Notes under the pieces: model-generated
Database searches by the model: none
Told to the model about the DNA's origin: nothing
Seen by the model: only the letters and a program-made list of their open reading frames with translations
Part shown: one piece after another, positions 30,126 through 41,600 of the stretch
Position numbering within the stretch: position 1 is the stretch's first letter
How the letters are laid out: every line of letters begins with the position of its first letter
Assembly: GCA_012064415.1 (NCBI GenBank)
Contig: SSNU01000247.1
Span: 868,629 to 932,628, forward strand
From: Gyrodactylus bullatarudis
Taxonomy: Eukaryota; Platyhelminthes; Monogenea; Gyrodactylidea; Gyrodactylidae
Length of the DNA: 64,000 nucleotides
Direction of reading: 5' to 3'
Position numbers and translations under genes: made by a program

Positions 30126-31209
30126 CTCTCAGCTTGATTAGATCAATTAGCTTCAGATTTTCTCGATTTTTAGGCAGATTACTCATATACGAAAGTCCTT
30201 CATTGTTAAAGTCATGTCCAAAAGATGAGTTATTCTCTCCCCATAGATTACAGGGGGGAAAAACTTGAGAATTTTTCACTGTAACGGAGAGAGAATAAGA
30301 GGGAAAACACATTTATTCCTCGTGTCTGTTTTATGTTCAATACAATCACAACAACATGGTTTATGTACTTCATAAAAAATACCCTTCACTTTAGAATGTA
30401 TTTTAATGTCTCTCTCCGTATCATTATTATGATTAGTTTTAATTCACCAGACCAGTCTGCCTCAAGTTCTCTTCTTGAATTTCTTTTTTTTTCATATTTA
30501 TTTACACATGCAAACGAACGAAGAAGACGGTGGGGGTGGGGAAGAATCTGTCTTTCTCCCTCTCTCACTCGTAAGTACATTTTACTGGATCTCGTATTAT
30601 TATTGTAATTATCACACGGGACCATGACAGGCCGTATACATTTTTAAATGACTTTGTCTGGGCTGTATTCTCTCTCTCTCTCTGTAGTACCGTAAAACAT
30701 TTCCATGGTTTGTCTTCAACAGTCTTTTTATGTATGGGTAGGTTTGGCTGTTCATTTCGAGATGGGGACGTGTGGAATTTGTCAAAATCCCTCCCAACTT
30801 TTTACACAGACATACACACCTGATTCTACTTTGGTTGGCAAGTGTGAAGCTAGCAAAATCTCTGATCCTCTATTGAGGGGAAAAAACGCTTTCAGAATGA
30901 ATTCGAAAGAGAGATGATTTATTCATTTTTTTCTCTTCTATCGAAAAAGGGGCATAAAAATTCAGTGAGAAAGAGAGATTTCTTTTCTTATTCTTCTTCT
31001 ACTTTTTCAGTTGTAGATTGTGATACATTGTCAATAAATTATTAGAGAGAAATTGCATCCATCTGAAAGAGAAAGATTTCCAGTCTCCCATCAATCTCCC
31101 TTCTTTGTTTTTTTTTGGGGGGGGGGGGATATACACACACATTTATTACTAACATTTTTACTGAGAATACTAATGATAATCTCTCTCACTACAACACCAT
31201 CAACATCAA

Positions 31210-31231
31210 CAATAATAATAATAATAATAAT
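31210..31231. repeat. (AAT)n microsatellite
   Basis: Seven AAT units. A T-run/G-run junction (31108-31128) lies 80 bases upstream. Confidence 0.85.
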
Positions 31232-33549
31232 GTAATCTGATAAACACACACTATATATCTCAACTATATTTCAATGTCGTTTAGCTCTTGCTCTCAGTAT
31301 TATTTATTTTTCTACTACAATTATACATTCCTTCATTCTTGTGATGCAGTGTAACTTTTGTCTCTACCCCTCCCCTCTGATTCTCATATCATTTTGATCT
31401 CTTTTCCATTAGAGAATTGGAGAGAACTGCAATCTTAAATGTAAGACAGAGTGAGTGATTGAGGGGCAGGGGAGGGGGGAGTGTATACGGTGATTTATTT
31501 CCCTTGTATTCTTTCTCCTACTTCTCTTGTCTTGTTTACTGCATACTGTACTAGCATTGAGCCTAAGCATTGAATAACTGAATTATGAGAACTATCCATA
31601 CCTATAACAGTATATAAATCTAGTTCACTATTTCTACAAAAACTCTATATTTCTCTCCGGATAGTCTAGAAAAATTCATTTTTTGAATTCCACTGTGGAA
31701 CGATGAGTAGGAGTTGAAATTTAAAAAAATTCTAAAAACATGAAATTAGGCCATCAATATCTTTTGAGAAATAATTCGGAATTAGCGTATTTAATTACAG
31801 ATTGGTATGTTTAGTTTTCAACTCTCTTATCTCAAGCATGGCAATTTTATCATGGTGAATTTCTTTGCTTCTTCTCTCATGATATTCATACATATAACCC
31901 CTCTCCATTTTGGCTAGTTCATTGCTATGAAACTAAATCTAAATACTTGATCGTTAGAAGATCCCATATATGTTACTTTGAGATGGATTCTATTCAGAAT
32001 GAGACGTATAAAGAAGGTATCTTGTTAACTATAGTATTTCGTTTGATTTCTCATTAAATACATTCCATTAAAAAGAGGTGTTAACTCAGTCAGTTTATTC
32101 ATATACTACTGTATTTCTTTTTGGCACTCTAAACTCTAACTGCCTTTAGCATACTCACAGTATTTCCAGAGCAGAGACATTTGCCCCCTCCTCTTACTTA
32201 CTCTTACTAAATGGTACCAAACAAATAATAATACATGATGTTATAGTTTTTTCATTCATTTTTTTTCATTTTTTAATGCTCCCCAGTCTCGTTTACCTTT
32301 TTTGCTTTGTGTATTATGTTGAAACAGAATTACCTTCGTGTATGCTTATTAAGCGTTCAATACATATTTTCTCTTCTCCATCTTCTTCTTCTTGTAGTTG
32401 TAGTAAGAATTGGATGCATATAAAATAAGAGGGAGATAGATCATTTCACGAGATAAACGAATGCTTTACAAATAATAATAATACATTTATAAAATTATAT
32501 CCTGTTATTGTTATTATTAGTAGTTAAAAGATTGTAGCATAAAGTAAATACAAGTTCTCCATTTCAAATCAAATTTTAAATCGTAAAACTCTTTCTACTG
32601 TGTATAAACTAGGTTTTCCTTCATGATACTCAGTACAAACAATAAATACTATAATCTCTTCTCAGGGACCATAGCTAGCTAATTATCGAGTCAAGGTTTT
32701 GTTGGCATAGTTGCCCAGAATAAACTGCCTAAATTGGTACTATTATTATCAAGACTCAGGACCATGAAAAGGTTGAGGTAGCGGTGTGAAAAGATTGTGA
32801 CAAAATAAAAATGATTTAATTACACACTACTCAGTTATTTCCAGTTTATATAATAATATATTTTTGTGCTCATTTAAATCAAGGTTTTTCCCTTATCAAT
32901 TATTACTCTTTTTCTCTTATTTCTACTAGGCACGCAATTTGTACAAAATGCAGTGGGTAACATTTACTTGTTCGCATTCAATAAAACACTGGTAGTATTT
33001 GATGCTTTCACTACTTTCACTCACTGAAAAGAATGAGCACACACACACTGACTTGTTTATATAGACAATAAATTATAATTGCCATTATGAAGAGACTACT
33101 ACTAATTCTACGTATCATCATCAAATAAAAAATGTAGCAACGTTTATGGAGGGGAAGAGAGAGTCAAGAAAGAGGACAACGGACTGATTTCAACTCTCCG
33201 ATAAGCATATGTCCACAAAAGATGATATTGCGCTCTCAATGAATGACTGGAGTGTAGCTGAATTAATATGTGATATGTGAGTCTTGTTATCCCCCTCATC
33301 ACCTATGTTATCAGCATATTTTTTTAGCATATTTCTATAGATAAAATTAGCATAATGTGTTACCATTGTTTATACACATTGTAAATAACATAAATACGTA
33401 CTAATCATTTTCCCCTGTCAACAGAAAGTGTATCTTCTTAACCTATTACTTTTAAAGGGTGTTACTTACTGATGATCGGGATTCCGTTACTCTAAGCCAA
33501 GTCACTCTTCATAATAATACATTAAATAAAAATTAATCACAACTTCTGC

Positions 33550-34110
33550 CTTCTTAAAGATTCCCTTGAGGCCATTAGAGATAAATGCAAGATAATACTT
33601 CCATCTGGTCTCCCTGCAACCCTCTTGGAATCTTTTCTACTTCCCAGAGAAATTGTCTCCTCAATTTCCGACCTGGGTTTCAGTATCAACTCCAACTTAA
33701 AAATAGACCCATTTTCTAGTTTGCCTAGAATTATGTCACATAATTTTATTATAAAAAAATTCTCTCTTTCTTGTAATGTAAGACTAAAAGGTTATAAATC
33801 ACTCATTCTTCCTCCATTTGAGTCCCTATCTTAATCCCTAAAATTAATAACTCTCAATGTTTGGAAATAGAGAGGATCCAAAATAGATTCTTACATTCTA
33901 TTTACCCTCACTTAGACTCTTATAATCTGTCTCAGGGCTTCAACCACTATGGGTATGCAGGTATGCATTCTTAGTAAAAAAATCAAGGAATCTTATTCAA
34001 CAGCTCAAAGTAGCTACAATTTCCGTAAAGATAAATTTAAGTCTGATTTCTTATTGTCTGCTTTTAATTCTATTCACTCAAAATTAGAATTAGCTGATTG
34101 TTAAAATCTT
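33550..34110 (+). mobile_element. LINE remnant, reverse transcriptase C-terminal part
   Basis: Frame 33625-33834 reads ISDLGFSINSNLKID, the post-catalytic RT motif of jockey/CR1-type LINEs (D-L-G-F), then GYKSLILP. A later frame from about 33855 reads LEIERIQNRFLHSIYPHLDS, the usual following motif. Stops and a frame change show decay. It differs from the LINE at 23.6 kb, so it is probably another family. Confidence 0.65.
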
Positions 34111-35588
34111 ACTAATCTAAAATTAGTAATGTCTCATATATAAGATCCAAACTGGATTATTCCTTTTCTCTTCTCTATTCTCATCTTCATAAATCAGATG
34201 ATTAACGAATTTCTGATTACAGATTTACGAGTTTTCTATTTTCCTATTCTAATTTCACTTTGCCAAATGAATCAGATAAATTATTTTGATCTTTAACTTT
34301 TCTTGAGAAATTATGAACAGAGTTTTATATTTTATTTAAAATTTTCATTTATCTTTAATAAATATAAATTGTCTAACATAAAAAACCATCAAGAGAGAAA
34401 ATTAACAGACAAAGAATAATCATTACGATAGATTCAGCTCATCAACTTTGAACGTTTTTTTAAACTGGGTAGAGTTCTGATCCTGTTGAGAAGTTCTCCA
34501 CAGTTGGCACAAAGGGATGTAAAGATTTTCAAATACTGTACATTGTACTGAATTCATAGTCTTCATCTTGTTTCTTTTTATTAGTTCTGGTCAAAACACG
34601 ACTGAATTATGATTACAAAAGACTTTTTCAAAAAAACATATGCTCAACTAAAATGTATGTACATTTAATGGTATCTCTCTCTCTCTCTTTTCATATTGTC
34701 CGTCCGATTGGATAGAGTGAATTGGCGTTTCATGTTCCTATTCTTTTGTATTTTTCCATTGTATTTTTGGGTTAATTTTCTCTTTGACTTCTCTCATCCA
34801 TTGAATGTGTCTTGAGTGAATACATGCTCAAGGAGAAAGAATCTTTGACCTTTTTCTCTCTTAATGTCTCCTTCTCTTACAATCTTTCTGTGTGTGTGTG
34901 TGTAGTTATCCCCATTCTTGTGTGACAAGTTAATGTTTCTCTAATACTCTCCACTGGATGGCTCCCCTTATGTTATCATTTAGCCAATTTATATATGAGT
35001 AATGAGGAATGTAGTAATAAAAAGCATAAATAGTATTGCACAAACACATAAAAATTGGCCACACATTTTGGCCAATGGAATTGATTGATATTCAGTAAAA
35101 ATAAATATCACCCTTCATATCCCAAGGGCCAGAGGTTTTGGTACTGAGAATCTCAATCTGGGCGAGGCTGTGGATAAAGAGTGTTTGATTGATATTCCGA
35201 TCAAATCTACTTTCACTGAAATTTCCGAATTAATGAACTCTAATGATTAGAGGATGAGACTTTTAGAAATGACCTAATTTTGCTATGCATTCCATTGGCT
35301 GTGTTTTCCTACTCTTGAATTGCACGGATTATTCACCGCAATATTGCAGTGCCTACGCCTAATCTTGGCAAGAGATCAAACTCTTCTCATTTAGCCTATT
35401 CTCATTTCAATTATTATTAGATTCTTATCACAGATTTCCTATCTCAGGAGTACATCTCTCTTTTTTCCATGAAATACATAAGAATGCACAATCCTTTTTC
35501 ACTCTTTTAATATACAACATGATTGGGAATAAACAGAAAGCTAAACTGAAACACATCAAGACTTGATCAAGCAATTGTTCATCGATAT

Positions 35589-35594
35589 TTTATT
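35589..35594 (-). terminator. Poly(A) signal of the EGF-repeat gene
   Basis: AATAAA on the minus strand, 42 bases past the stop codon at 35636. Confidence 0.5.
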
Positions 35595-35635
35595 GTATTT
35601 TACATATTATAATTCATGTGTATACTATGAAGTAG

Positions 35636-38600
35636 TTAGATAAAATCATAAATAAATCTCCCCATGCGATTGAGTAATTCAAAAAGGAAATTGTATATTC
35701 CCAGTTTATCCTCAGTATCATTGAGCATTTTATCAACAACGATTTCACATCTTTTGCCCTTGAAGAGGCCACTTTTGCACTTGCAAAAAACCTCGTTATT
35801 AGGCCTGTCTATGCAAATTCCATCATTAGCACAATACGGTTCCGTGAAGGAATTGCAAAATGTAATCTTTTTCAAACAATTATTTATGGGAATCCTCCAG
35901 TGATCATTTGACCAGAGACCGTGGCATTTGCATGTAAAAGTATCCAGTTCAAAGTCATTGATACACTCGTTAGCTTTGGCCGTATTGCAAATATCATTCC
36001 CGGTCATGTTGGTCTGACATGTAGTCAAAATAAAATCAACTTTAATTGAAACTTAAAAAAAACAAGAGAATTTTCAATGATTAATACAATCAACCAATTA
36101 TAACCTTGTCTAAATACTTGCTCTTCTTCAACTTGGTAGAACATAAATTAAATGAAAGCACTTTATTTTTCGTTCAGAACAAGAGTCTTTCCATTCATGT
36201 ATGTATGATGAAGGATCAATAGCACTTTTTTTATAATTTGAGAATTATCAGCTTTACTTGAGTGAATACAAAAGTTATCTCAAATTTACTTTGTGTAAGA
36301 CTCCTTGTTAAACCTTGAAACGTATGAGTAAATATTCAGATAGGTGAAATCTATTAAAATTGGTATATAAACTTGTGGGATTCACACAAAACAACGAATC
36401 GAATAGAACTTACATCCTTATATATTGAAGTGCAATAATTAATCTTTCGCTCACATCTCTCCCCTTCGTACTGATCATCACAAATGCAATATCTATGATC
36501 TAGACTACGAGTGAGGACACATCTCAATGATCCAACAGGATCACAAGCATCTGCTACACACGGATCTGAGGGCGTACAAATCTTTCGGGTATGCTCCCAA
36601 AAGTAGTTCTTCTGACATGTGCATATGTAGTCGTCAACAAATGGGCCTGTTACTATGCAACTCTTCAGAGAAGTATTCACATGGGTATGCTGACAGGGAT
36701 CATCTAGACATGGATCTGGACAGTGGGCAAATAACTCGTCATACCTTTCGGCAAGATTTCCTATTTCGCTTTTCGGTTTGGAATTCAAATAAGACCAGTG
36801 CTAAATTACAGATCTTTAAATTGTGTAAATTATATTACTTGTACATTATGTTAAATGATTAATAGGGCAACCAAAAAACGCACCTATTCTTCAAAAAAAG
36901 GCAATAGTTTAAGCTGAAAAAAGGCAAAAAAGGCAAATTGTAAATTAATAAGGCAAACAAAAAGGCAACTGATATGAATTGCTGGAAGAATTGAAATTCT
37001 TCAGAATTTTCATAACAATTTATTATACGGAGTTAGTGAGATTTTCAGCCATTTATTCTCTAATCCTTTTGGTTTAAGAGATTCTCCCAGATTGCGTCAG
37101 TTACTATAGATGATGATAATTTGGATTTAAATGACAGTTTAAAACTCATAGTTTTATTTCTCTAATATACGATTTTAAAAATAGGCAGAAATAATCCCAT
37201 TAATCAAACTAATTTATTGAAACAATTTATAAAAAAAGTGATATATGAGTTTTAAAATGATGATTAGAATTAGATTTTAACAAAAAGATTGTATTTGTTT
37301 TACGGTAATTTTTTTAAATAAAATGCAGCCTGAGGCAGATTTTCGTCGAGGCTTATTCATAAAACGTGCCTTCTTGTATCGTGTATAACATGGCGTCATC
37401 AGGAAACAATTTTGCTGAATTACCGAGAGATATTGAAAAGCTCATAGTTTACTTCAAAAGATTGAAGCACTATATGATATCGAAGAAGGTAGAGAAGGAG
37501 TTGCAGTTATCGACGTTCATCGGAAAGCTCGATGATGAGAGTTTGATATGGCTACAGACGCATGTCAGTGAAAGCGTCTTAGAAGGGACTTGCCTGAATA
37601 AAGTCATAAAAGATCTCAAAGAAGCAGTGAAGAGTCTTAAAGATCGAAGGCTAGAAAGAGTGAAGCTCTATAGCGTGAGACAGAGAGGAAGGTCAATCAG
37701 TGAGTTCGTCGAGGAGCTTAGAAGGAAAGCGAGGGATGCTCAATTGTCCAAAGAAACAGAAAATGACGAGCTTATTAGTATCTTCGTCAATGGCTTGGAC
37801 AACGAGGACATCAGCAGAGATGTGAGCAGAGAAGACCCAATGCTATTTAGAGAAGCCATCGCCTGCGCTGAGAGATGGACGACCTTCTACAAGACAAGGC
37901 GGGAACGTAGAAGAAACAGATCCAGCCATAAGAAGGATGAAGTCGTGATCGCAGCAATTAGATACTTCAATTGCGGTGAAAAGGGGCATTTTCAAGATAA
38001 ATGCTCTCACAAGAAACCGAAATGTTTTGCTTGTAAGGAATTCGGACATAAGTCCAAAGATTGTAATAAAGATGTTAAGAAGATGTACCCTGGACTTATT
38101 TCTTGTGAAGCTAGAGTTGATAGTGACGATATCAGAGATGTTAGATGTTTAGATGTTTGCAGTTTAGATGTTAGAGGTTGCCAAGGTTGCACGAGATGAT
38201 GAAGAATTGAGTTGTGAACTTAAACTAATCGAATGCGATGTAAATGGAGTTAAAATCCGATTCTTAGTGGACACAGGAAGCCAAGTGAACTTGATAAATG
38301 AAGACGAAGTATCAAGAACCGGAGTGGCCATTAATAAAGAGAAAAAGGTAAATCTGAAAACATTGAATGGAGGAAACATAGCCGTTATTGGAGTAGCGAA
38401 AAAGGTCACAGTTAGCAGAGGTGCATACTCCACGGTGTTAGATCTGGTGGTCATCAAGGGATCCTATAATTGCATACTGAACTGGAAGGCAGCTGAAAAA
38501 TTAGGTGCTATTAAGATGATAAACTCTGTGGTGAAAGAGAAAATTTGCCAAAAATTGAGGAAATTCTATCTAAGCTGAATGAGTGTCGTTTATTCTCAGT

Positions 38601-41600
38601 ATTGGATCTTCAGGATGCTTACCATCAGTTAGAATTAGAGGAAGAGAGTAAAAAGTATACGTGTATCTCCACGCACAAGGGATATTTCGCCTTTCACAAA
38701 TTGCCATTCGGAATATCGGAAGCTCCGTTGATATTTCAAGAAGTGATGGACAGAATCCTCCGCGATGTACTTTACTGTGCCGCTTATCAAGATGATATAA
38801 TAATAGGTGGTAGAACTCCTGAGGAACACGATGAAGCGTTTCGGCAGGTCAAAGAATTGTTGTCGACCCACGAATTCACTCAAAATGAAGAGAAATCTCA
38901 ATTGAGAGTGGATAAGGTGAAGTATCTAGGGTATGAATTATCAAATTCAAGGCAACTAGAAGAGATCAAGATGCCTAATGACAAGGTAAAGTTGAGAGCA
39001 TTGCTAGGTGCCTTACAACATTATGCAAAATTTTGTCAAGGATTCTCACAGAGGATTGCCCCCATTACTAAATTATTGGAGAAGAAGTCAGAATGGTGCT
39101 GGAACAGAGAATTTACTACGCGAATCAGAAATATTATTCAAGACATGAGTCGCGGTTTTATAGTTGCTTTTGATCCCAGTAAGCCTGTTTTTCTTACAAC
39201 TGATGCTTCACTTTGGGGGTTGGGTTATGTATTATCCCATGACCCTGAGATGGAAGAGATTATAAAAGTGGGAGGAAGAGTTCTGCTAAAAGCTGAAAGG
39301 AATTACAGTAACATAGAGAGAGAGGCTCTGAGCATAGTGTACGGAGCGAAGAAATGTCACAAGTACATATATGGAAGGGAGATCAATCTACACACGGACC
39401 ATCGCCCGTTGGAATTTATCTTCAAAACCCGAGATCGAGAGGGAGCACGAGTGTCTTCCAGAATTGAAAGGTGGAGGTATGAACTGATGGAGTATGACTT
39501 GAAGGTGAAATACACGCCAGGAAAGAATATGAAGCTGATTGACATAATGTCCAGATTTAGCGTGCAGGAGGAGCAAGAGGTAAAGGTGTTACAATTGGAA
39601 GTATGTTCAGTGGTGGGAGAGTGGATCAGAATCTTTGAAGAGACAAGTGATCCAGACTATAAACTGCTATTGAATTACACAGTAAATGGATAGCCTCGCC
39701 GTGCTCCCAAGAGATTGCTGCCTTATTCATCTTGTGTAACTGAATTGACAGAAAAGGGAGGAATTTTGTTTAAAAGAGACAAATGTGTGGTTCCTAGGGA
39801 CTGTCGTGAACAAATCTTAAAAGATTGTCATCTACCATTTCATCAAGGAGAGACTAAACTGTTAAATCTGTTAAAGGAGAAAGTGTGGTGGCCAGCTATG
39901 CATCGAAGCGTGCGAGTTTATCTGGACAAATGTGAAGTCTGCTGCGCAAATCAAAAACGAAGGTTGAGCTGGGACCTACGTGCTTGGCCAGAAACTAACG
40001 CATTCTGGGAAAGAGTGCATTGTGATCTGGCTGAATTAGAAGGCATGCTGGTACTGGTAATTGGTGGATGCGTATACCGGTTGGTGCGAAGCCGCCCCTG
40101 TGATGGACAAGAGCGCTGGAGCTGTGATCAGTGCTCTCAGAAATGTCTTCAAATACTTTGGGGACCCCTTAATTCTAGTGTCTGATAATGGAACTAATTT
40201 CGCAAATGAGCAAATGAAAGAGTTTACTGGGGCTCGAGGAATCGAGCAGGTCTTCACCCCACCAGGGCATCACCAGAGTAATGGCTTAGCGGAAAAGATG
40301 GTGGATGAAGTAAAACGCTTCCTAACTAAGAATGAAGTAGGAAAAAGGAGTTTGCGTTCTGCTCTTGAAATGTTCACTAGATGTCATAATGAAGAGCCTG
40401 ACGCTAAAGGATTTACTCCAGTCTCAATGGTGTTCAAGAATCCTGCTTTATCTCGTTTGGACCGTAAGATGGTAGATTTGCCCTCAGCCGTGTGGAAGTA
40501 TTTGGAGAACAAAGGTTTCGTGAGAGGTTATGGGGAAAGCAGACATTCGGAGGTTACCATCAAGGATGAGGATGGCAGACTGCTGCACACCAGTGATGTG
40601 ATACCTCTCATGTCAGATGATGAGAGCTCTGAGATGGAATCTATGAAGGATGACCTAACCGCAGATGAAAGTCAAAAGGAATCCAACGCAGAGCCACGAT
40701 TAGAATTAGATTTTAACAAAAAGATTGTATTTGTTTTACGGTAATTTTTTTAAATAAAATGCAGCCTGAGGCAGATTTTCGTCGAGGCTTATTCATAAAA
40801 CGTGCCTTCTTGTATCGTGTATAACACAAAGAAATTCTGAACCTTCTTTCAAGTATTTATAATAAATGCATGTAAATGTGATAAATTTGAGGTAGTGTGC
40901 TTACTAATTGCTCTAGGTGTTTTGTACATAAAAATATACACTCGAATCTGATTGGTTAACACCAGCCTCCACTCTTAAATAAATTTTTCGATGAACTTTT
41001 TACCAAATGTTAACGACTAATCTTTTGAGAATATGCCTTCACTTAGCCAACTCAAGTTCTCTTATTGGTTAAAATACAATTAACAAATAAGATTCCAATA
41101 AATTTGTTAGCCAAGGGCTTAAAAAACATGCTGGAGGCAGAAAAACAAGATAAGGCAAAAAAGGCAAGTTTATCTTCTAGTAGAAGTTTGTTGGAGAATT
41201 ATTTGTTTGGTCTTTCAAGGTTTCTCATGATTCTGAATCTCCATAGAAAAAAGGCATTTGGTTGCCCATATTCTATTGGTGCGATTAAAAATTCTTCTTA
41301 GGTTGTTAGAGATTAGGAATCGGTGATAAAGTTAATTACTCACAGTTATGCAATAGAGCTGTAATATTCTTATGGGAAACTCTACGACAGGATCTCCAAA
41401 GACATTCATCAAGTTGAAGCTAGCAGGACTGTACTCCTCACATACTTCGGACCAGTTTTCAGAGCAACATTTCTTTGGAATTTCAGCACAGTAGTATTCC
41501 CTTAACAATGAGGTTAGGTTCCTTTGAAATGAGGAAACTCGAAAATCTATCGGGATCAACTTTTCTAATTTTTGGCTCATGCTTGCCAATAGGATATCTG

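Larger units (their letters stand above)
20930..35635. other. 14.7-kb gene desert downstream of the GATA gene
   Basis: No gene recognised. Contents: hairpin repeat (22890-23567), LINE remnant (23569-24549), diverged hairpin repeat (29560-30125), second LINE remnant (33550-34110), and many microsatellites: GA at 25547-25560, CT at 28506-28527, G-run at 31117-31128, AAT at 31210-31231. A GC-richer patch at 28170-28320 has an open frame of about 35 codons but no recognisable family. Open frames at 21594-22098 and 30118-31235 run through simple repeats. The region may hold enhancers of the GATA gene; that is inference. Confidence 0.6.
37262..40826 (+). mobile_element. Ty3/Gypsy LTR retrotransposon, defective, 3.6 kb
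   Basis: Two identical 129-bp direct repeats bound gag, protease, a shortened reverse transcriptase, RNase H and integrase, in Ty3/Gypsy order. There is no envelope gene. It lies in intron 2 of the EGF-repeat gene, opposite to that gene. Lesions: first gag zinc-knuckle Cys lost, an N-terminal RT deletion, a stop in place of a conserved Trp between RNase H and integrase, and a one-base frame change in integrase. No target-site duplication and no clear polypurine tract are seen. Identical LTRs argue for recent insertion or gene conversion; the lesions argue for mobilisation in trans. Confidence 0.92.
36862..41268. mobile_element. Possible older element split by the LTR element
   Basis: GGGCAACCAAA at 36865-36875 recurs inverted as TTTGGTTGCCC at 41257-41267, and AAAGGCAAAAAAGGCAA recurs on both sides of the LTR element (near 36925 and 41155). 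Together these suggest an older transposon or repeat into which the LTR element inserted. The evidence is thin: the inverted match is 11 bases and I find no target duplication. Confidence 0.3.

Noticed and set aside
38168..38199. gag/protease overlap as proof of programmed frameshifting.
   Set aside because: Possible, but the element has other frame lesions, so the offset alone cannot show a programmed site.
40055..40065. Integrase frame change as a sequencing error.
   Set aside because: Cannot be excluded for this site alone, but the RT deletion and stop codon show that the copy is defective anyway.
37262..40826. Endogenous retrovirus with envelope.
   Set aside because: No envelope-like frame exists between integrase and the 3' LTR; it is a plain LTR retrotransposon.
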